This document shows, piece after piece, positions 1 through 11,900 of a stretch of 64,000 bases of DNA. The stretch is taken from positions 186,001 to 250,000 of the forward strand of contig LUVW01000017.1 in the NCBI GenBank assembly GCA_001661515.1, written 5' to 3'. Source of the DNA: Capniomyces stellatus (Eukaryota; Kickxellomycota; Harpellomycetes; Harpellales; Legeriomycetaceae). A model generated the notes under the pieces. The model saw nothing but the letters and a program-made list of their open reading frames with translations. It did not search any database and was not told where the DNA came from. The position numbers were made by a program, and so were the translations under genes. How positions within the stretch are numbered: the first letter of the stretch is position 1; each line of letters opens with the position of its first letter.

Positions 1-509
1 AAGCCCAAACGATGACTTTTTAGATAACTAGTTTAATTTTTTAAAAAAAGAGACGCTGAAGGGCCAAAACCCAAGAAAAGGACAGAAAAATGGTAAAAAA
101 AACGGTGTAGAAAAAGCAGTACAATATCAAAATAAAAAGCAGTGCAAATTTAAGTAAAAAAAAGCAGGGTGGTGTTTGCTTTAGGATTCTAAACGAGAGA
201 AATAGTGAACGTATGTGAAATTTTGTTTTTATTTTAGGAGCAATCAATGTTTATTGTATGTTTGGTTTATTAAAGGAGTATAGCTACAAGAGTAGTTTAA
301 TAAAGCCAAAAAGTGGATAAGGCAAAAATTAACTCTATAAACTTAAAGAGAGTATGATAATAAAGTGTATATAAGAAAGAAAAAAGAACGAGTTACTCTG
401 CCAGGGGTATCCGGGTACAATATAGTATGATTAGTGTAAATGCAAATAACTTTTATCGGTGCTCTCTCGGTTAGTATGACGTAGTCTTATTACTTCTTGG
501 CAGGACAGC
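1..509. other. AT-rich flank without a recognisable gene
   Basis: I see no gene here. The stretch is A/T-rich with poly-A and poly-T runs. A hydrophobic reading frame on the minus strand (41-247) is composed of T-rich codons and resembles no family, so I treat it as chance. Confidence 0.6.
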
Positions 510-1086
510 TCATAGAGTCTTCTCAAAGTAGCATATAAACACAGCCTCAGCTTTATTATACTCACACTCTGTCCTTTCAATTTCCAGAACTGCTGCCCCC
601 AGTACAAACTCCTTTGAGATCTTTCTATTGAACATCTTAATATAATTGCAAATCTTGATTGCTCTTTCACAACTCTCGACTATTCTCAGTAGCCCCAATG
701 CTGCAGAACTTCTTTTCAATGTTTGACAAAGCACAGACACATCAAACAAGTCACCGGCTTCACTACCAACCAATGTAAACAAGATGTGGTTAGTATTTAT
801 TTTGAATAAGAGCCCAGTTAATTCATAAAGGTATTATAGTAGCTTGGAAAAGGGTTTACAGTCTGTTTTTGATGTTTCCGATAATTTCCTTGGCATAGAT
901 AAAGTAGAAGCTGACAGCATATATTAAAAAGCAGTTATCTTTATCATTTAGTTCTAGAATCTCATTGAAAGTATCAGAGTCTATTATTTTAACATCGTCC
1001 GTAATGCTGAACAGTGTAGGAAGCATATATATAGGCGAGTTGATATTCATTTTGTTCGAACTAAGTTCTTGGACCATTTTCAACAA
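510..1086 (-). CDS. Ypd1-like histidine phosphotransfer (HPt) protein lacking the phospho-accepting histidine
   Basis: Two exons on the minus strand, 1086-860 and 762-510, joined across a 97-base intron (GTAAAC donor, CTAAC branch-like motif, TTGGTAG acceptor). The split codon restores one frame and gives 159 residues, close to the usual length of fungal Ypd1. The fold signature is clear: IIDSDTFNEILELND near the N-terminus, a helix ending in LEAGDL, then LKRSSAALGLLRIVESCE, and a C-terminal EYNKAEAVF helix. In Ypd1/Mpr1 the motif reads H-x-L-K-G-S-S-A; here the His is Gln and the Gly is Arg (LCQTLKRSSAALG). Ypd1 relays phosphate from hybrid histidine kinases to response regulators such as Ssk1 and Skn7. 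Without the His this protein cannot do so, so it is either a decoy/regulatory paralogue or a decaying copy that is still open. Family assignment is firm; function is inference. Confidence 0.75.
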
Positions 1087-1851
1087 TTGATTGATGGAAT
1101 AAAAAGAATAAAAGGAAATATAATGCTGATTCGAATGGAACCTATGACTGTATTTAAATAGGAGTTTTGGAAATTGTGAATAGGTCTACAGTGATCTATT
1201 TTTGACACCACTAACAAAAAAAAAGAATTGATAAAAGTCCAAATTCAATTTTTCGGGGTTTTGCTTTCGTATAATAATTTTATTCTTTTAAAAGTAGAAA
1301 AGGCTCAGTAAAGATAAATGACTCAGTAATCCAATAGTAGGTACCAATTAGTAAGTAATATCATAAGCTACTCTGGATGACTTCATCAGAGACGCTGATC
1401 CGAATAGTGAAGATATATATCTTTGAGTACGCTTAGATTTTAACCAAACACAAATTGCTTGGATTAGTTAACATTAACTTTACTCGATGATTTATTTTAT
1501 CAAAAGTCAGTAATGGTACTTGGGAAATATCTTTTCCAAGGCAAAGTAGAATCCACTATTATCAAATTCACTGGATGCCTTTTTGAGCAGTGATATTGCC
1601 GAAAAGTAGCGATAAAGGACATCATTCCTCGAATAGAGCCTACTGATGTATTTAACAAACCCTTGTGAAATTTGATAAATTCCACTAAGATATCACAAAT
1701 GACCAATCAAGCTGTGTTTTTACCAATTTGTTTTTATTTACTTATTGATATTGGATCAATGCTTTTTTTTACACATTCCAGTCGAACGGCAAAGTTTGAA
1801 AAAAGTTTGTATACCCGACCCTAACTCAGTGTTTAATTGCGGAAAGTCGGG

Positions 1852-1910
1852 TGTTTTTTGTTTTTTTGTTTTTTGTTATTTTTGTTTTTGTTATTTTTGT
1901 TTTTGTTTTG
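1852..1910. repeat. Tandem TTTTTGTTATTTTTG-type array
   Basis: Imperfect repeats of GTTATTTTTGTTTTT. Simple sequence; no element boundary seen. Confidence 0.7.
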
Positions 1911-2801
1911 AAAAGTGATTTATTTAAGATTAAACCTGAGCAAAGCATGTATATAAGGGATAATAACCGACGTGCAGTGTTCAATCATTCCCTAACAAAG
2001 TTGGTTGTAAAACAAATAGCATTACAAACTTCATAGCGCAGCTACTAATGATATTATTTTATAAAGAGTACTGGAGCTACCTAGTTGCTTTGAATCGCGA
2101 CGAGGGCAGGTTTTCCCCTGCTAGATAATAAATCGAGAGGATATATATAACAGTTATACTAATTAGTGAGATCAGCTTAAGACATAAGCAAAAATACAAT
2201 GAGTAATTATATCAGTAAATTATATAATAATAATAGTTATATAAGTAGTTTTAAGGTACAAGTAATATGTATACTTGTGAGTTGAAGGAACCATCTTAAC
2301 ATAATAAAGATATTCAACCATAACACTTCTAACACCTCCATCTAGTATTTTGATAGCTAGTTTTCCTAGATTTTAAATACTCCACTACACCAAATTACTC
2401 TGGGAAATTCAAATGCGGATATTGTGTCAATGGCTACTTTTCTGTTTTTAAAAAGCCTTACAAAATAACAACCCTTCAAGGTGCTTTAGCTACTTTTTAT
2501 ATAAACTAGCTCATTTTACTAGTTCTTTTTTATTTGTTTATTTACTGTCACAAACTCTTTTACTTGAGCAGCTTTAGCACTGAGGCTTTTTTTTTTATAC
2601 CTCCGCAACACAAATAGCTCATTAGCTAAGTAGTATCTCTGAGAGCATTATTATTAAACATTTTTGGCTATATGACTTTGTGACTATGATGTCGCCGTTA
2701 CTACTTATGTCAGCTATTTGTTCTAAATCTAATTCCTTTGTTGGCTCTTCATCAATTTATCTTGCCCTATTAACATAAATGAAATGGTTTATTTCCAAAT
2801 A

Positions 2802-2849
2802 AGGATCCTTTTATTTTTTATTGAAATTAAATCAGGATCTTTTATTTTT
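2802..2849. repeat. Direct repeat around a short ATTGAAAT insert
   Basis: The sequence AGGATC(C)TTTTATTTTT occurs at 2802-2818 and again at 2834-2849 (one base shorter). Between them lies TATTGAAATTAAATC. This matches the pattern of other short ATTGAAAT inserts flanked by direct repeats in this window. Confidence 0.5.
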
Positions 2850-2981
2850 ATTTTTTTTTAAATTCTAATGGACCTTTCGGCCCCTTTGTTACAGTCATGG
2901 AGCTTTTGTACAATTTTTAAAATTGTTCCATTAAAGCTAAGGAAAATATTTAATATTTTTAGCTTTGCTGCGAGAATATTA

Positions 2982-3050
2982 CGTAAACAGTAAATATACG
3001 TAAAGTGTAAATATACGCAAAGAGTAAATAAAAGTAAACAGTAAATATAT
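2982..3050. repeat. Short tandem array, unit about TAAACAGTAAATATACG
   Basis: About four diverged copies of a roughly 17-base unit (ACGTAAACAGTAAATAT, ACGTAAAGTGTAAATAT, ACGCAAAGAGTAAATAA and so on). No coding potential. Confidence 0.6.
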
Positions 3051-3761
3051 GTATATCTTTGATTACAAAGCTAAATTGCGCAAGCTGTTAATAACTCATT
3101 CAACAAGTATGTTCGTTATAGCCAACGAGCCCTTCCAATTCTACTATGATGGCTGGGGTTCTGCTATTTGATTAAATCAAACTCAAGTTAATTTAAACCA
3201 CAAACCAGGCTATAAGCATAGAATTAATAGCTATTTTACTGCCAATTAGCACTGTGAAATGGGAGCTACGAGGTTTCAGCCCTGCTAAAGAGTCTAGTTC
3301 TCAAGATCTTGTCAGTATTTTTACAAAACGTTGGTTTAGATTAATGGCTTTTTCAGCAAGTCCAAAGATTAGCGCGTAAAAACAAAAATTAATAGCAATG
3401 CGTCGAATTCCAGAATGATGTGTTGATCTTCTGTGATCATTTGTTTCAACAACTAGTGATTGGTTGTGACCAGTATCACCAACAATACCAAATAAAAGGA
3501 AAGCATACTCCGCATACTTGGTTTGTTTAATAAAATCACGTACTTTTTTTGGGTTGTATTTTGCTATCCGCCGTTTGAGACTACTTAGCACAGCAACCTC
3601 GCTACTATATTGACTCTAGCAGAGAATGGCGTGTGTTTGTGATGGCCGATGGACTCAAAACATGGCATAAACAAAGTGCTTGGCACTTTAAAAATCACAG
3701 ATATAAGGGTTAAAACTACAATAATAAAGGCGTGGGTATATATGCTAGAGCTCTGTCAATA

Positions 3762-3803
3762 TTCTGGACGGTAACATGTCTTGAGACATGTTACCGTCCA
3801 GAA
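3762..3803. repeat. Perfect 42-base palindrome (20-base arms, 2-base spacer)
   Basis: The left arm TTCTGGACGGTAACATGTCT (3762-3781) is followed by TG and the exact reverse complement at 3784-3803. It lies 170 bases beyond the 3' end of the minus-strand reductase gene. No flanking target duplication is visible. It could be two terminal inverted repeats left head to head, a hairpin in a transcript end, or a protein-binding site. Confidence 0.9.
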
Positions 3804-3973
3804 AGCATCGCTTTCCAAGTTGATTGAATCAATCCAAAGCATTTGATTTATTTGCCTAGATCGGGCTGTTTCAACTACGTCATTGTGACACAATATACTA
3901 TATCGTATTACCAACAAAAAAAAAAATTAAAACAAAAATAAAACTAGACCTATTTAAATAAATATAAAAAAAA

Positions 3974-5699
3974 CTAGACAACCTGGCTCGTCATGCTGGT
4001 ACCCAGTAAAGCGCATATAATATTCTCCAACGCCAAATTGGACATTGCAGTTCGAGTTTCCATTGTTGCGGACCCAAGGTGTGGCATAATAAAGCATTTT
4101 GGATGGGTAGCCAATGGATCCTTATGATCTATAGGTTCAGGGTCTGTAACATCTAAGCCGGCAGCAAAGATTTTATCATTTTCTAGGGCACTGAGCAAAT
4201 CGCTTTGATTAATTATAGGCCCTCTTGCTGGATTTACAATAATGGCTGTTTTTTTCATTAAGGATAACGTGGTAAAGTTTATCATATTATGCGTGGCTTC
4301 AGACAATGAGCAGCAAATGCAAACAACATCAGACTCGGACAACAAGCTTTCAAGATCAACATATTCACATTTAAATTCAGATTTTGGGCTAGAAGCTCCA
4401 CAAAGAGTGTTAACTATATTTGCTGATTTCGCCAGATTAGTTAGCGATTCTTCTTTATCCTCGTGCCTTTTGGTGGCTGTGTAGAGCAATTTACCAAAGC
4501 CGAATGGTATTAATCGGGCTGCTGTGGCTGTCCCAATTCTCCCAAGCCCAATTATACCCAGCGTTTTCCCGCTAAACTGTTGCCCTAGCAACCAAGTCGG
4601 TTTCCAAATACCCCACTAATTAAAGCAAAACACAGCCAAAAGTATAATAAACATATGTTAATCACTCGCAAAACAAACTACATTGGTGGCTTTGCGAGCA
4701 TTCGATAATAACACACAAGAATCATCACACCATAATATATCCGAACTCACCTCTCCGTTTAGCACAGAATGCAGGCCCTAAAATATAACAATTAATTCGA
4801 TATCTTAATACGAATCTATTTATGCGTGTAATATTATTTTCTTTGCTTTTCCTTTTCCTTTTCCTTTTGTTTTGTCGAAATTCTTTCCTTTTGTTTTTTT
4901 TTAAAAAAAAAACACTTTATATCAAAAAAGCATATATTTATTGTGGCCAACGGCCTATATCATAAATAGTACCTCTTTTGCTCTCCGTGCTGCATTCAAA
5001 ACAAGTAAAGTCGCCAAATCAGCAGTAGCTTCGGTTAAAACGCCCGGTGTATTTCCGATAAGTATATTCTTTGAGTTGAGAAATTTTACATCAATGTGAT
5101 CATAGCCAACGCTCATAGTAGATACAACTCTGAGCTGTGGGCCTGCTGCATCCACCAATTCCTTGTCAATCTTATCCGTCAATAGACAGAAAATAGCATT
5201 CGCACCTAGTAGTGTTTTTTTTGTAATTATGCCCATTTTGATGTTTTTTACTTTATTGAAGTGAAAGGTGGTGTTTTACTTTTAGCGTTAAAGTGGTATA
5301 ATACCACAAACGAGATGTTATATTAATAGCTAGTAGTTTAATTTCACAATTTATATACCTTTGACAATTTCCAACAGCTCCTTGCGAGGAATTAATCCTT
5401 GTTCTTTCCATTGAACAATGTCCAAATTCCTGTTGCTTCTATAGAGTATAATAATAATACATTGATGGGAATTTTAAGAGCCATTTTAAAGCTTTTCTCT
5501 TGTTTTCGTGTCTTTCTGTTGTCGTATTTTGAGTCTTCTAGGCCAATAACTTAAATTTGTACAAACATCTCAACCAAAATAATTACCCTAGCAATAACTC
5601 CAATCTCTCCTGCGTTCCATGGGGTAGGATCGCTGTGATTACTATTTTTCCTGATTTCAAAGTTGCAGCTTGTTTTATGAGCTTGTCTATCATACCCAT
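3974..5699 (-). CDS. GRHPR: Glyoxylate/hydroxypyruvate reductase (D-2-hydroxyacid dehydrogenase family)
   Basis: Five exons on the minus strand: 5699-5587, 5438-5359, 5205-4973, 4777-4751 and 4615-3974. All introns are GT...TAG and all joins keep frame, giving 364 residues (human GRHPR is 328; the extra length is at the N-terminus). The protein reduces glyoxylate and hydroxypyruvate with NAD(P)H. Visible signatures are STMSVGYDHID and TPGVLTEATADL in the substrate domain, the dinucleotide motif GLGRIG, the catalytic Arg in NPARGPI, Glu in LDVTDPEP and His in MPHLGSAT. The fourth exon is only 27 bases (GLHSVLNGE), followed by WGIWKPTWLLGQ, which is how the family continues. A start 6 bases downstream (second Met) is also possible. 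No targeting signal is obvious. Confidence 0.9.
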
Positions 5700-8183
5700 G
5701 TTATTTGTAGTTCTATTCTCTCGTTTTACTCAAATTGTTGACTTCTAGAAAGTGCTGGTTAGGTGTGTGTGTTAATTTGTATTGCTTAACTCTATTTCTA
5801 TTTACTTAATACTGCTCTTACTGGAATTTACAAATAAAGGAGAAAGCGCTATAATAAGAAACTGCAATGTATTACCAGAAACAGACATAAAAACAAACAG
5901 GTTTTGAAACACCTTTCCTGGTCCAGAACAGAACATTCGTCCTTAATCTAGCCTACTCGCTACATGATTGGCCAACAGCAAAAACCAACTACCGTTCAAT
6001 ATTCTTACTTTATACCATTGGTGTTCTTATTGAACAAATATGATCCAAGCTTTTTGCCCAAAGTCATTTGTAAAGCGTGTAGCGTGTAGCGCGTTTATTA
6101 TTTCGAACATCTTGACAACCAACACCAAACCTTCATACCACGATGTTTTGAATATCTACTAACATACTTTAAGACCATTCTGCAATCTGTAGAAAACACA
6201 CACTTTTCAAGGTTGTTCGAATGAATACAAAAGCTAGTTATGATTACTACCCAACTGTTTTCTTTCACCAAAGTCGACAAGTCAGAGTTATCTAGTATAT
6301 TTTAAGGGGGTTTATTTTGCTACCCCAATGCTTTTTCATTGTATGCTAACACATTTCTATCGCAAGACAACATGTCTGTGATCAATAACAAAGCTACATG
6401 GTTATAGTACGTCGATAACACAGAGTGTATCTATTATATTATGTATCTGTTTAAAGATCCGTGTACTTGGAAGATGGGAAAATATAAAACACAAAAAAAT
6501 ATATATATATGTATAACACTAGTTTTTCTCTAACTTGCTTGTGTTGTTCACCGATTTACGAGTGATTCCAGTCGGTGCCTCAAAGATATTCAAGAGACCA
6601 ATCAGGGGCTCAAAAGCAAACCACTTGTACCATTGTTAATGTTTTAGAAACTAGTATTGTTTTAATTAGTTCCAAACGAGAGCTGTTTCGATAGAGTGCG
6701 ATTGCTTGTTTCGTTTTTGCTGCCCCTGGTTTGTTTACATTTTCGTTATCGATCAAAATGGTTTGAGAAAATGCAATATATAAAACGGTCTCTATAGCCT
6801 TAATGAAAACGAAGCTTGAGAGCCTAGCTTTTGAATTATCTATCATTTAAACATAAACTAAATACAAATACCATAAAACTCGAATAGTATTAAAGTGTTA
6901 ATTCAAAAGGTTGTTTTGTAAAAGCATCAAATTTAACCAAATGTGTATTTAAAAAAAGCTCAAGTTTGTTTCATGTATAGCTTTGAAACCCAAATAACGT
7001 TACTGATTGAGGATTACATAATAGTTTTAAAAAACTAGTAAAGTATTGAGTTTGAAGGGTCGAAAATAAAAGCATTACTCAAGTTGATAAACTCAACCAT
7101 CTGACATCAATGCGCAATCCAAGAAAGCTGATTTGTGCGAAAGATATTAATTGGGAAAGGTCAATATAAAATTTAGATAAAGGAAACTTGATATTGCAAT
7201 GAAATAAGTTACAGCAGTTTAGAGAAAGTTAGGGGAATAAGTGAAGGGGGGGAGGAGGAGACACCAATTGCGTGGATAATTAACGCACGACATATTTCTA
7301 AACTAACGCCCATTTATGTTACCAAAAAAGATTAGGCTTAAAGATACAAATGCATTAATCTAAACCAATCTTATCCCAGATATACAAACAAGTAAAAAAC
7401 AAATAGATTGGTAGATCTACCAAGCTCTTAATTGGAGCTGTTGGTGGATAAAGGTTAGGAAGGTGTTTGTTGCTTTTTCCAGTCCAACACTCAATAAAAA
7501 CAAATTATTGTTACAACTCGTTTAAAAAAAGCAAGAGCGAAACAAAGCCAAAAAGTATATATAGTAAAGATATTTCGTATATCGGCATATAATATTACAA
7601 ACTACAATTTTAATCGCACCTTCCAATAATATACTTTAGCACAAAGTAGCAATAACGTTTAATAAAACAAACACCCAGCGATTAGGTATAATTTTATCTT
7701 GAATATCCCGAGGAAAAATTACTATAATCGAAATAAAAGGTAAGAGTGGTTTATTCGTTTCAAGCAAAGCAGCGGAAGAAAAATGATATTGAGTCGCAGT
7801 TATCTTTTATCGATAACAAACACTATCAACACAAACATAAAATCTATAAATGAGTGGCAAGTGTTCGATATGTGCGCAAGTTTTGGAAGGCTTGAGAACA
7901 AAGTATTTGATAACAGTTTCAAACCCAACAGTGCAACTTGAATATAAAACTTGTAGTAGAAAAGAGAGAAAATAAATATAAAAAAAAACAAATAATAAAG
8001 TCGATATAACATTATAATACGCTGCGGTGTAAAGTGAGGATAAAAACCTAATGAAGCTGTTTATAAGTCTAGTTTTGTATCTTTAAGCAAATCTCTTTCG
8101 CTGTGTATACAGCTCAAAGATATTAACGTATGTTTATATCAACATAATTGGTAGAGTAAATAAAACAAAGAAAGGTTACAACA
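5700..8183. other. 2.5 kb intergenic, no gene recognised
   Basis: AT-rich spacer between the divergently transcribed reductase and transhydrogenase genes, so it should hold both promoters. Short minus-strand frames (6098-6280, 6610-6846, 7800-8012) have no family resemblance and no supporting splice context. A purine-rich GGGGGGAGGAGGAG tract sits near 7246. Confidence 0.5.
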
Positions 8184-10437
8184 ATGGCATACGTACCCAA
8201 ATCAAGCGCTTCGAGAGTGGCACAACTAATCAAACTCACGCACGGAGCCTGTACTTGCCCTGCACACATGGGCGGTGTTGTAAGTAGACACTTGAAAGGA
8301 TGCAAAACAAACAAGAGCTTTGCGTCACAGGTTCAAATGGAATATGCGTTTGAAATGGCAAGTTCAAATATTAGATACGGCGAAGGCGCAACAAGGTCAG
8401 TATTATTTTGACTATTATTTGGCGAAAACCACCAGATACTTGTAATGGGATAAATAATAGCAATAAGTTTGAACCACATATTTTAACCAAACGAGATTAA
8501 TAAAACCAATAGAGAGGTTGGCATGGATGCTATCAATTTTGGAGCAAAGAGGGTTATGATTTTAACTGATCCAAACGTAAGCTGACCACATTTTTTTAAA
8601 GCTATAAAGCATGACATGTGTAATGCAGGTTTATGCTTTTGATTTGAATCTGAATTTGAATTTGAATTTGAATTTGAATTTTGAAGCAATGACGAGTAAC
8701 AGTAGCAGGCAACAAGAGCAAAAGGCAAAAGTAATAGCCAAGTTGTATTAGTTTCAAGGCATTAACACTGTATTATGTGTTGACAAATATATGCGTAGAT
8801 TGCCAAACTGCACCCAATGAAAACCGCCATAAAGTCTTTAGACGACAACAAAGTAAACTACAAGGTTTACGATCAGGTCAGGGTTGAACCAAGCGATGCA
8901 AGGTATGTCATACTTAAATCATAATAATACCTGTATATATAGCCCAGAAGGTGGTGTGGGTATGTGGTAAGACAAGGAAATCAAGTCTAATGCTTTGTTT
9001 TAATGGATATAGCTTCAAACACGCCATTGACTTTGCTCGTAATTACAAAGCAGACCTGTTTATTGCTGTTGGAGGAGGGTCCACAATAGACACAGCCAAA
9101 GCTGCAAACTTATACAGCGAGTACCCTGATGCAGACTTCTTGGACTTTGTGAATGCCCCAATAGGAAAGGGAAGGCCAATTGAAAGGAAGCTAAAGCCAC
9201 TGATTGCTAGTAAGGATGAACATTAAATAAAACATAAAAGTTGGCATACCAATAAATAAAACATGATACTCGCATCTGCTTGGACGATTAAACATAAAGA
9301 AAAGTTTTGATTTTGCGAACCGAGTCAAGTTGGTAATAATTAATCATTTATCGGTTATAATAGTTCCAACAACAGCAGGAACGGGTAGCGAAACGACGGG
9401 ATCAGCCATTTTTGATTTAAAATCAATGAAAGTCAAAACTGGAATTGCGAATAGAGCTTTAAAACCAAGCCTGGGCATTGTCGATCCGGTAAAATATCCC
9501 ACTTGTATATACAACCTCCAAATACAAAAGTAATTTATGTGCTATAGGCTCATCTTAATGCCACATATGCCAATTTATGAATGAATGAGCGTATTTATGT
9601 CAATGCGAAATAGTTGAACATCAGATCAGCACCCCTTCAAGTCCAGATCTCTGCAGGCTTGGATGTATTATTGTAAGTGCGGCTCAGTGTTTCATTATCT
9701 TTTTGTAATCTTGGCTTTGTTGATGTGTATTTGCCAGTCAGTTGATGCCTAAAGCTTAAATCTGTCATCTTATTTTTTTTTTGAAAATAGCCACTCACTT
9801 GAGTCTTACACCGCGATTCCGTACAACCTAAGAGGACCTGTACCGGCAAATCCATTGTTGAGACCAGCTTATCAAGGGTCCAACCCTATCAGCGATGTTT
9901 GGTAAAAATTTGATTTTTTCAGCGCTACATAACAACGATAACAGTTAAATATATTTATTTTTTTTTGCACTACGAACCAGCAAATAATCTCTGGTTTTGC
10001 CTCGTAAATAGGTCACTGAGAGCCTTAAAAATGGTTGTCGACTCTTTGCCCAAAATTGTAAAGAATAAAGACGACTATGAGGCGCAATCTCAAATGATTT
10101 TAGCAGCAACCTATGCCGGGATTGGCTTTGGAAATGCTGGTGTTCATCTTTGCCATGGGTAATATAATATAGCTACATTTTTGTTTTATTTTGTGAATAG
10201 CTGGCAAAAGCATTATATACTGACCAACCATGCTTAACCTTGCAATGTTTTAACTTGTGAAACTTTTAAAAATGTGTTTTTGCTAGAATGTCGTATCCTA
10301 TCAGCGGGCTGGTTAAAGAATATGTCCACCCCCAATACATAACTGATCATGCGATTGTCGTAAGTTATTGCATGTCGGCCTTCTGGTCTTGATTTACAAT
10401 TGGATTCTTTTTGGAAAAAAGATTGGATCTAGCTCCT

Positions 10438-10473
<36 letters not shown>

Positions 10474-10866
10474 NNNNNCCCCCCCCCCCCCCGCCCCCTT
10501 GATCTAATATACAATTATTTAAAATAGCCTCACGGAATCTCAGTAGCTATAACTGCGCCAGCCGTATTTTCATTCACTTCAGCAATGTATCCAGAACGTC
10601 ACTTGAAAATTGCTGAGCTTTTTGGTGCTGATATCTCTAATGTTAAGCTTGCCGATGCAGGAAAAGTTTTGTCCGATAAAATCAGACAGTTCCTGTATGA
10701 TCTAGGAATACCAAATGGAATAAAAGAATTTGGTTACACTCACTCTGACATCCCTGCCTTAGTTGAAGGAACCTTGCCACAACACCGTGTCACTCAGCTA
10801 TCACCACTCCAAGCTGGTGCTGAAGACTTGAGCAAGATTTTTGAAAACAGTCTTCAACTTTACTAG
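8184..10866 (+). CDS. ADHFE1: Hydroxyacid-oxoacid transhydrogenase, mitochondrial (iron-type alcohol dehydrogenase family)
   Basis: Ten exons: 8184-8395, 8513-8576, 8799-8902, 9013-9209, 9364-9488, 9614-9672, 9791-9901, 10012-10158, 10287-10359, 10528-10866. All introns are GT...AG and every join preserves frame, giving 476 residues, close to the human enzyme. The reaction is 4-hydroxybutyrate + 2-oxoglutarate to succinate semialdehyde + D-2-hydroxyglutarate. Motifs include [52 protein letters not shown] and [18 protein letters not shown]. Asp and His of LDVLFHSLE, His of LCHGM and His of PHG are the expected metal ligands. The usual Cys before the first ligand His is Phe. The N-terminus is basic and Ser-rich, compatible with mitochondrial import. 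The last intron holds a long poly-C tract with an assembly gap. Confidence 0.93.
10442..10498. other. Poly-C tract interrupted by five N (assembly gap)
   Basis: About 32 C, then NNNNN (10474-10478), then about 14 C, a G and 5 C. It lies in the last intron of the transhydrogenase gene (10360-10527). The true tract length is unknown; sequencing reads probably stalled here. Confidence 0.9.
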
Positions 10867-11900
10867 TTTCACACATACCAGTGTTGACTTTTATTATTAT
10901 ACTTTTATCTTGTTTTGATTTGTCATGTCGATTCTCCTGCCAATAAACCGCATAAACAAACATAAAATGAAAAAATGTATATATAGAGTTGGTTCTAATG
11001 AAGTAGATTTTGCTGTTATGTTACACTGCGTAAATCTCTAAATTCAGAAATCATTTTCTCAAGAAAGAATATTTCCCATTTTAAAAATGTTGCTGGAAAG
11101 TTGCAAAGTAAAGCATAAGCTCGGCATATCAAGCTATTATAGGTAACGTATCTATAAATTCCGTCACAAAATTTGATACATGCGTCACGCTAATATTTGA
11201 GAAAAACTGACAACCTAAGAGTCAAAGGCTACAATGGCTAGACTAAAAAGTGCAGCCAATGATTGGTTGGTGCTTTATTAACTTATTTTTGCTTTATAAA
11301 AAAAATTGGCCTCCAATGTTAAAATACAGTGCGATTTACCATGACCGAGTAAAAATAGACCAAAGTTTTCTCGATAAAAAAAATAGACTAAAGTTTACTA
11401 TTTAAAGTGCTGCAGAGATCACTTTAACGCTTATTTCTATTCTATTTAATTAGAGTTAGCTTAATTCTTATTGAAATAGAGTGTTTGCTTTTTTAGTTGG
11501 ATTTTCGCCATGTTTAATGGAAAGAAAGTCTATGCATAAAAGTGGTAATTAAGTTGGTTAATTTAATCAGGTTTTTAAGAAACCCTGCTTTCCATAACTT
11601 AGTTCGCTAAATCAATTAATAGTTTTACTTTGGCTGATAGAAAGTAGACCCGAAATACTTTAAACAATTAGAAGCTCATTCCGCGCATACACCTGGCTCG
11701 AAAGAGTTTTAAAACGTAGTAATATTGCACTCGGGTGTTTTAATAAAGAGAGAAAAGGATCGAAGAATTATAAAAAAAAGTAAATCAAAAACTGGAATTA
11801 GTCGACATACAGATGTTACAAGAATCGTAGTAGAAAGCAATTTATATATTAAACCCTATTTTTTTTTAAAAAAAAAGAGTAGTTCACAAGAATACTAATC
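10867..11900. other. Intergenic between transhydrogenase and ZIP genes
   Basis: No gene seen. It contains one copy of the CCAATAAACC dispersed repeat (10932-10960) about 65 bases after the stop codon, and a T8-A9 run (11860-11877) just upstream of the ZIP start codon. Confidence 0.5.
10932..10960 (+). repeat. Dispersed repeat copy (TTCTCCTGCCAATAAACCGC, A-rich tail)
   Basis: Diverged copy of a motif also found at 39132-39153, 49525-49542 (minus) and 63836-63857. As in the others, it runs into an A-rich tail. It might act as the poly(A) region of the preceding gene, but the other copies are not next to stop codons. Confidence 0.45.

Larger units (their letters stand above)
1087..3761. other. 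Intergenic, repeat-bearing, no convincing gene
   Basis: No gene recognised. It contains a T/G-rich tandem array (1852-1910), an array of TAAACAGTAAATATACG-like units (2982-3050) and one small insertion footprint (2802-2849). Minus-strand frames at 1500-1706 and 3301-3591 are open but resemble nothing. Confidence 0.5.

Noticed and set aside
1500..1706. Minus-strand 68-residue frame
   Set aside because: No recognisable motif and surrounded by stop-rich AT sequence.
3301..3591. Minus-strand 96-residue frame
   Set aside because: Composition is plausible, but no family resemblance, no splice context and no neighbour support; it may be a fragment of an old element.
6610..6846. Minus-strand 78-residue frame
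   Set aside because: No resemblance to any family; typical of chance frames in AT-rich spacers.
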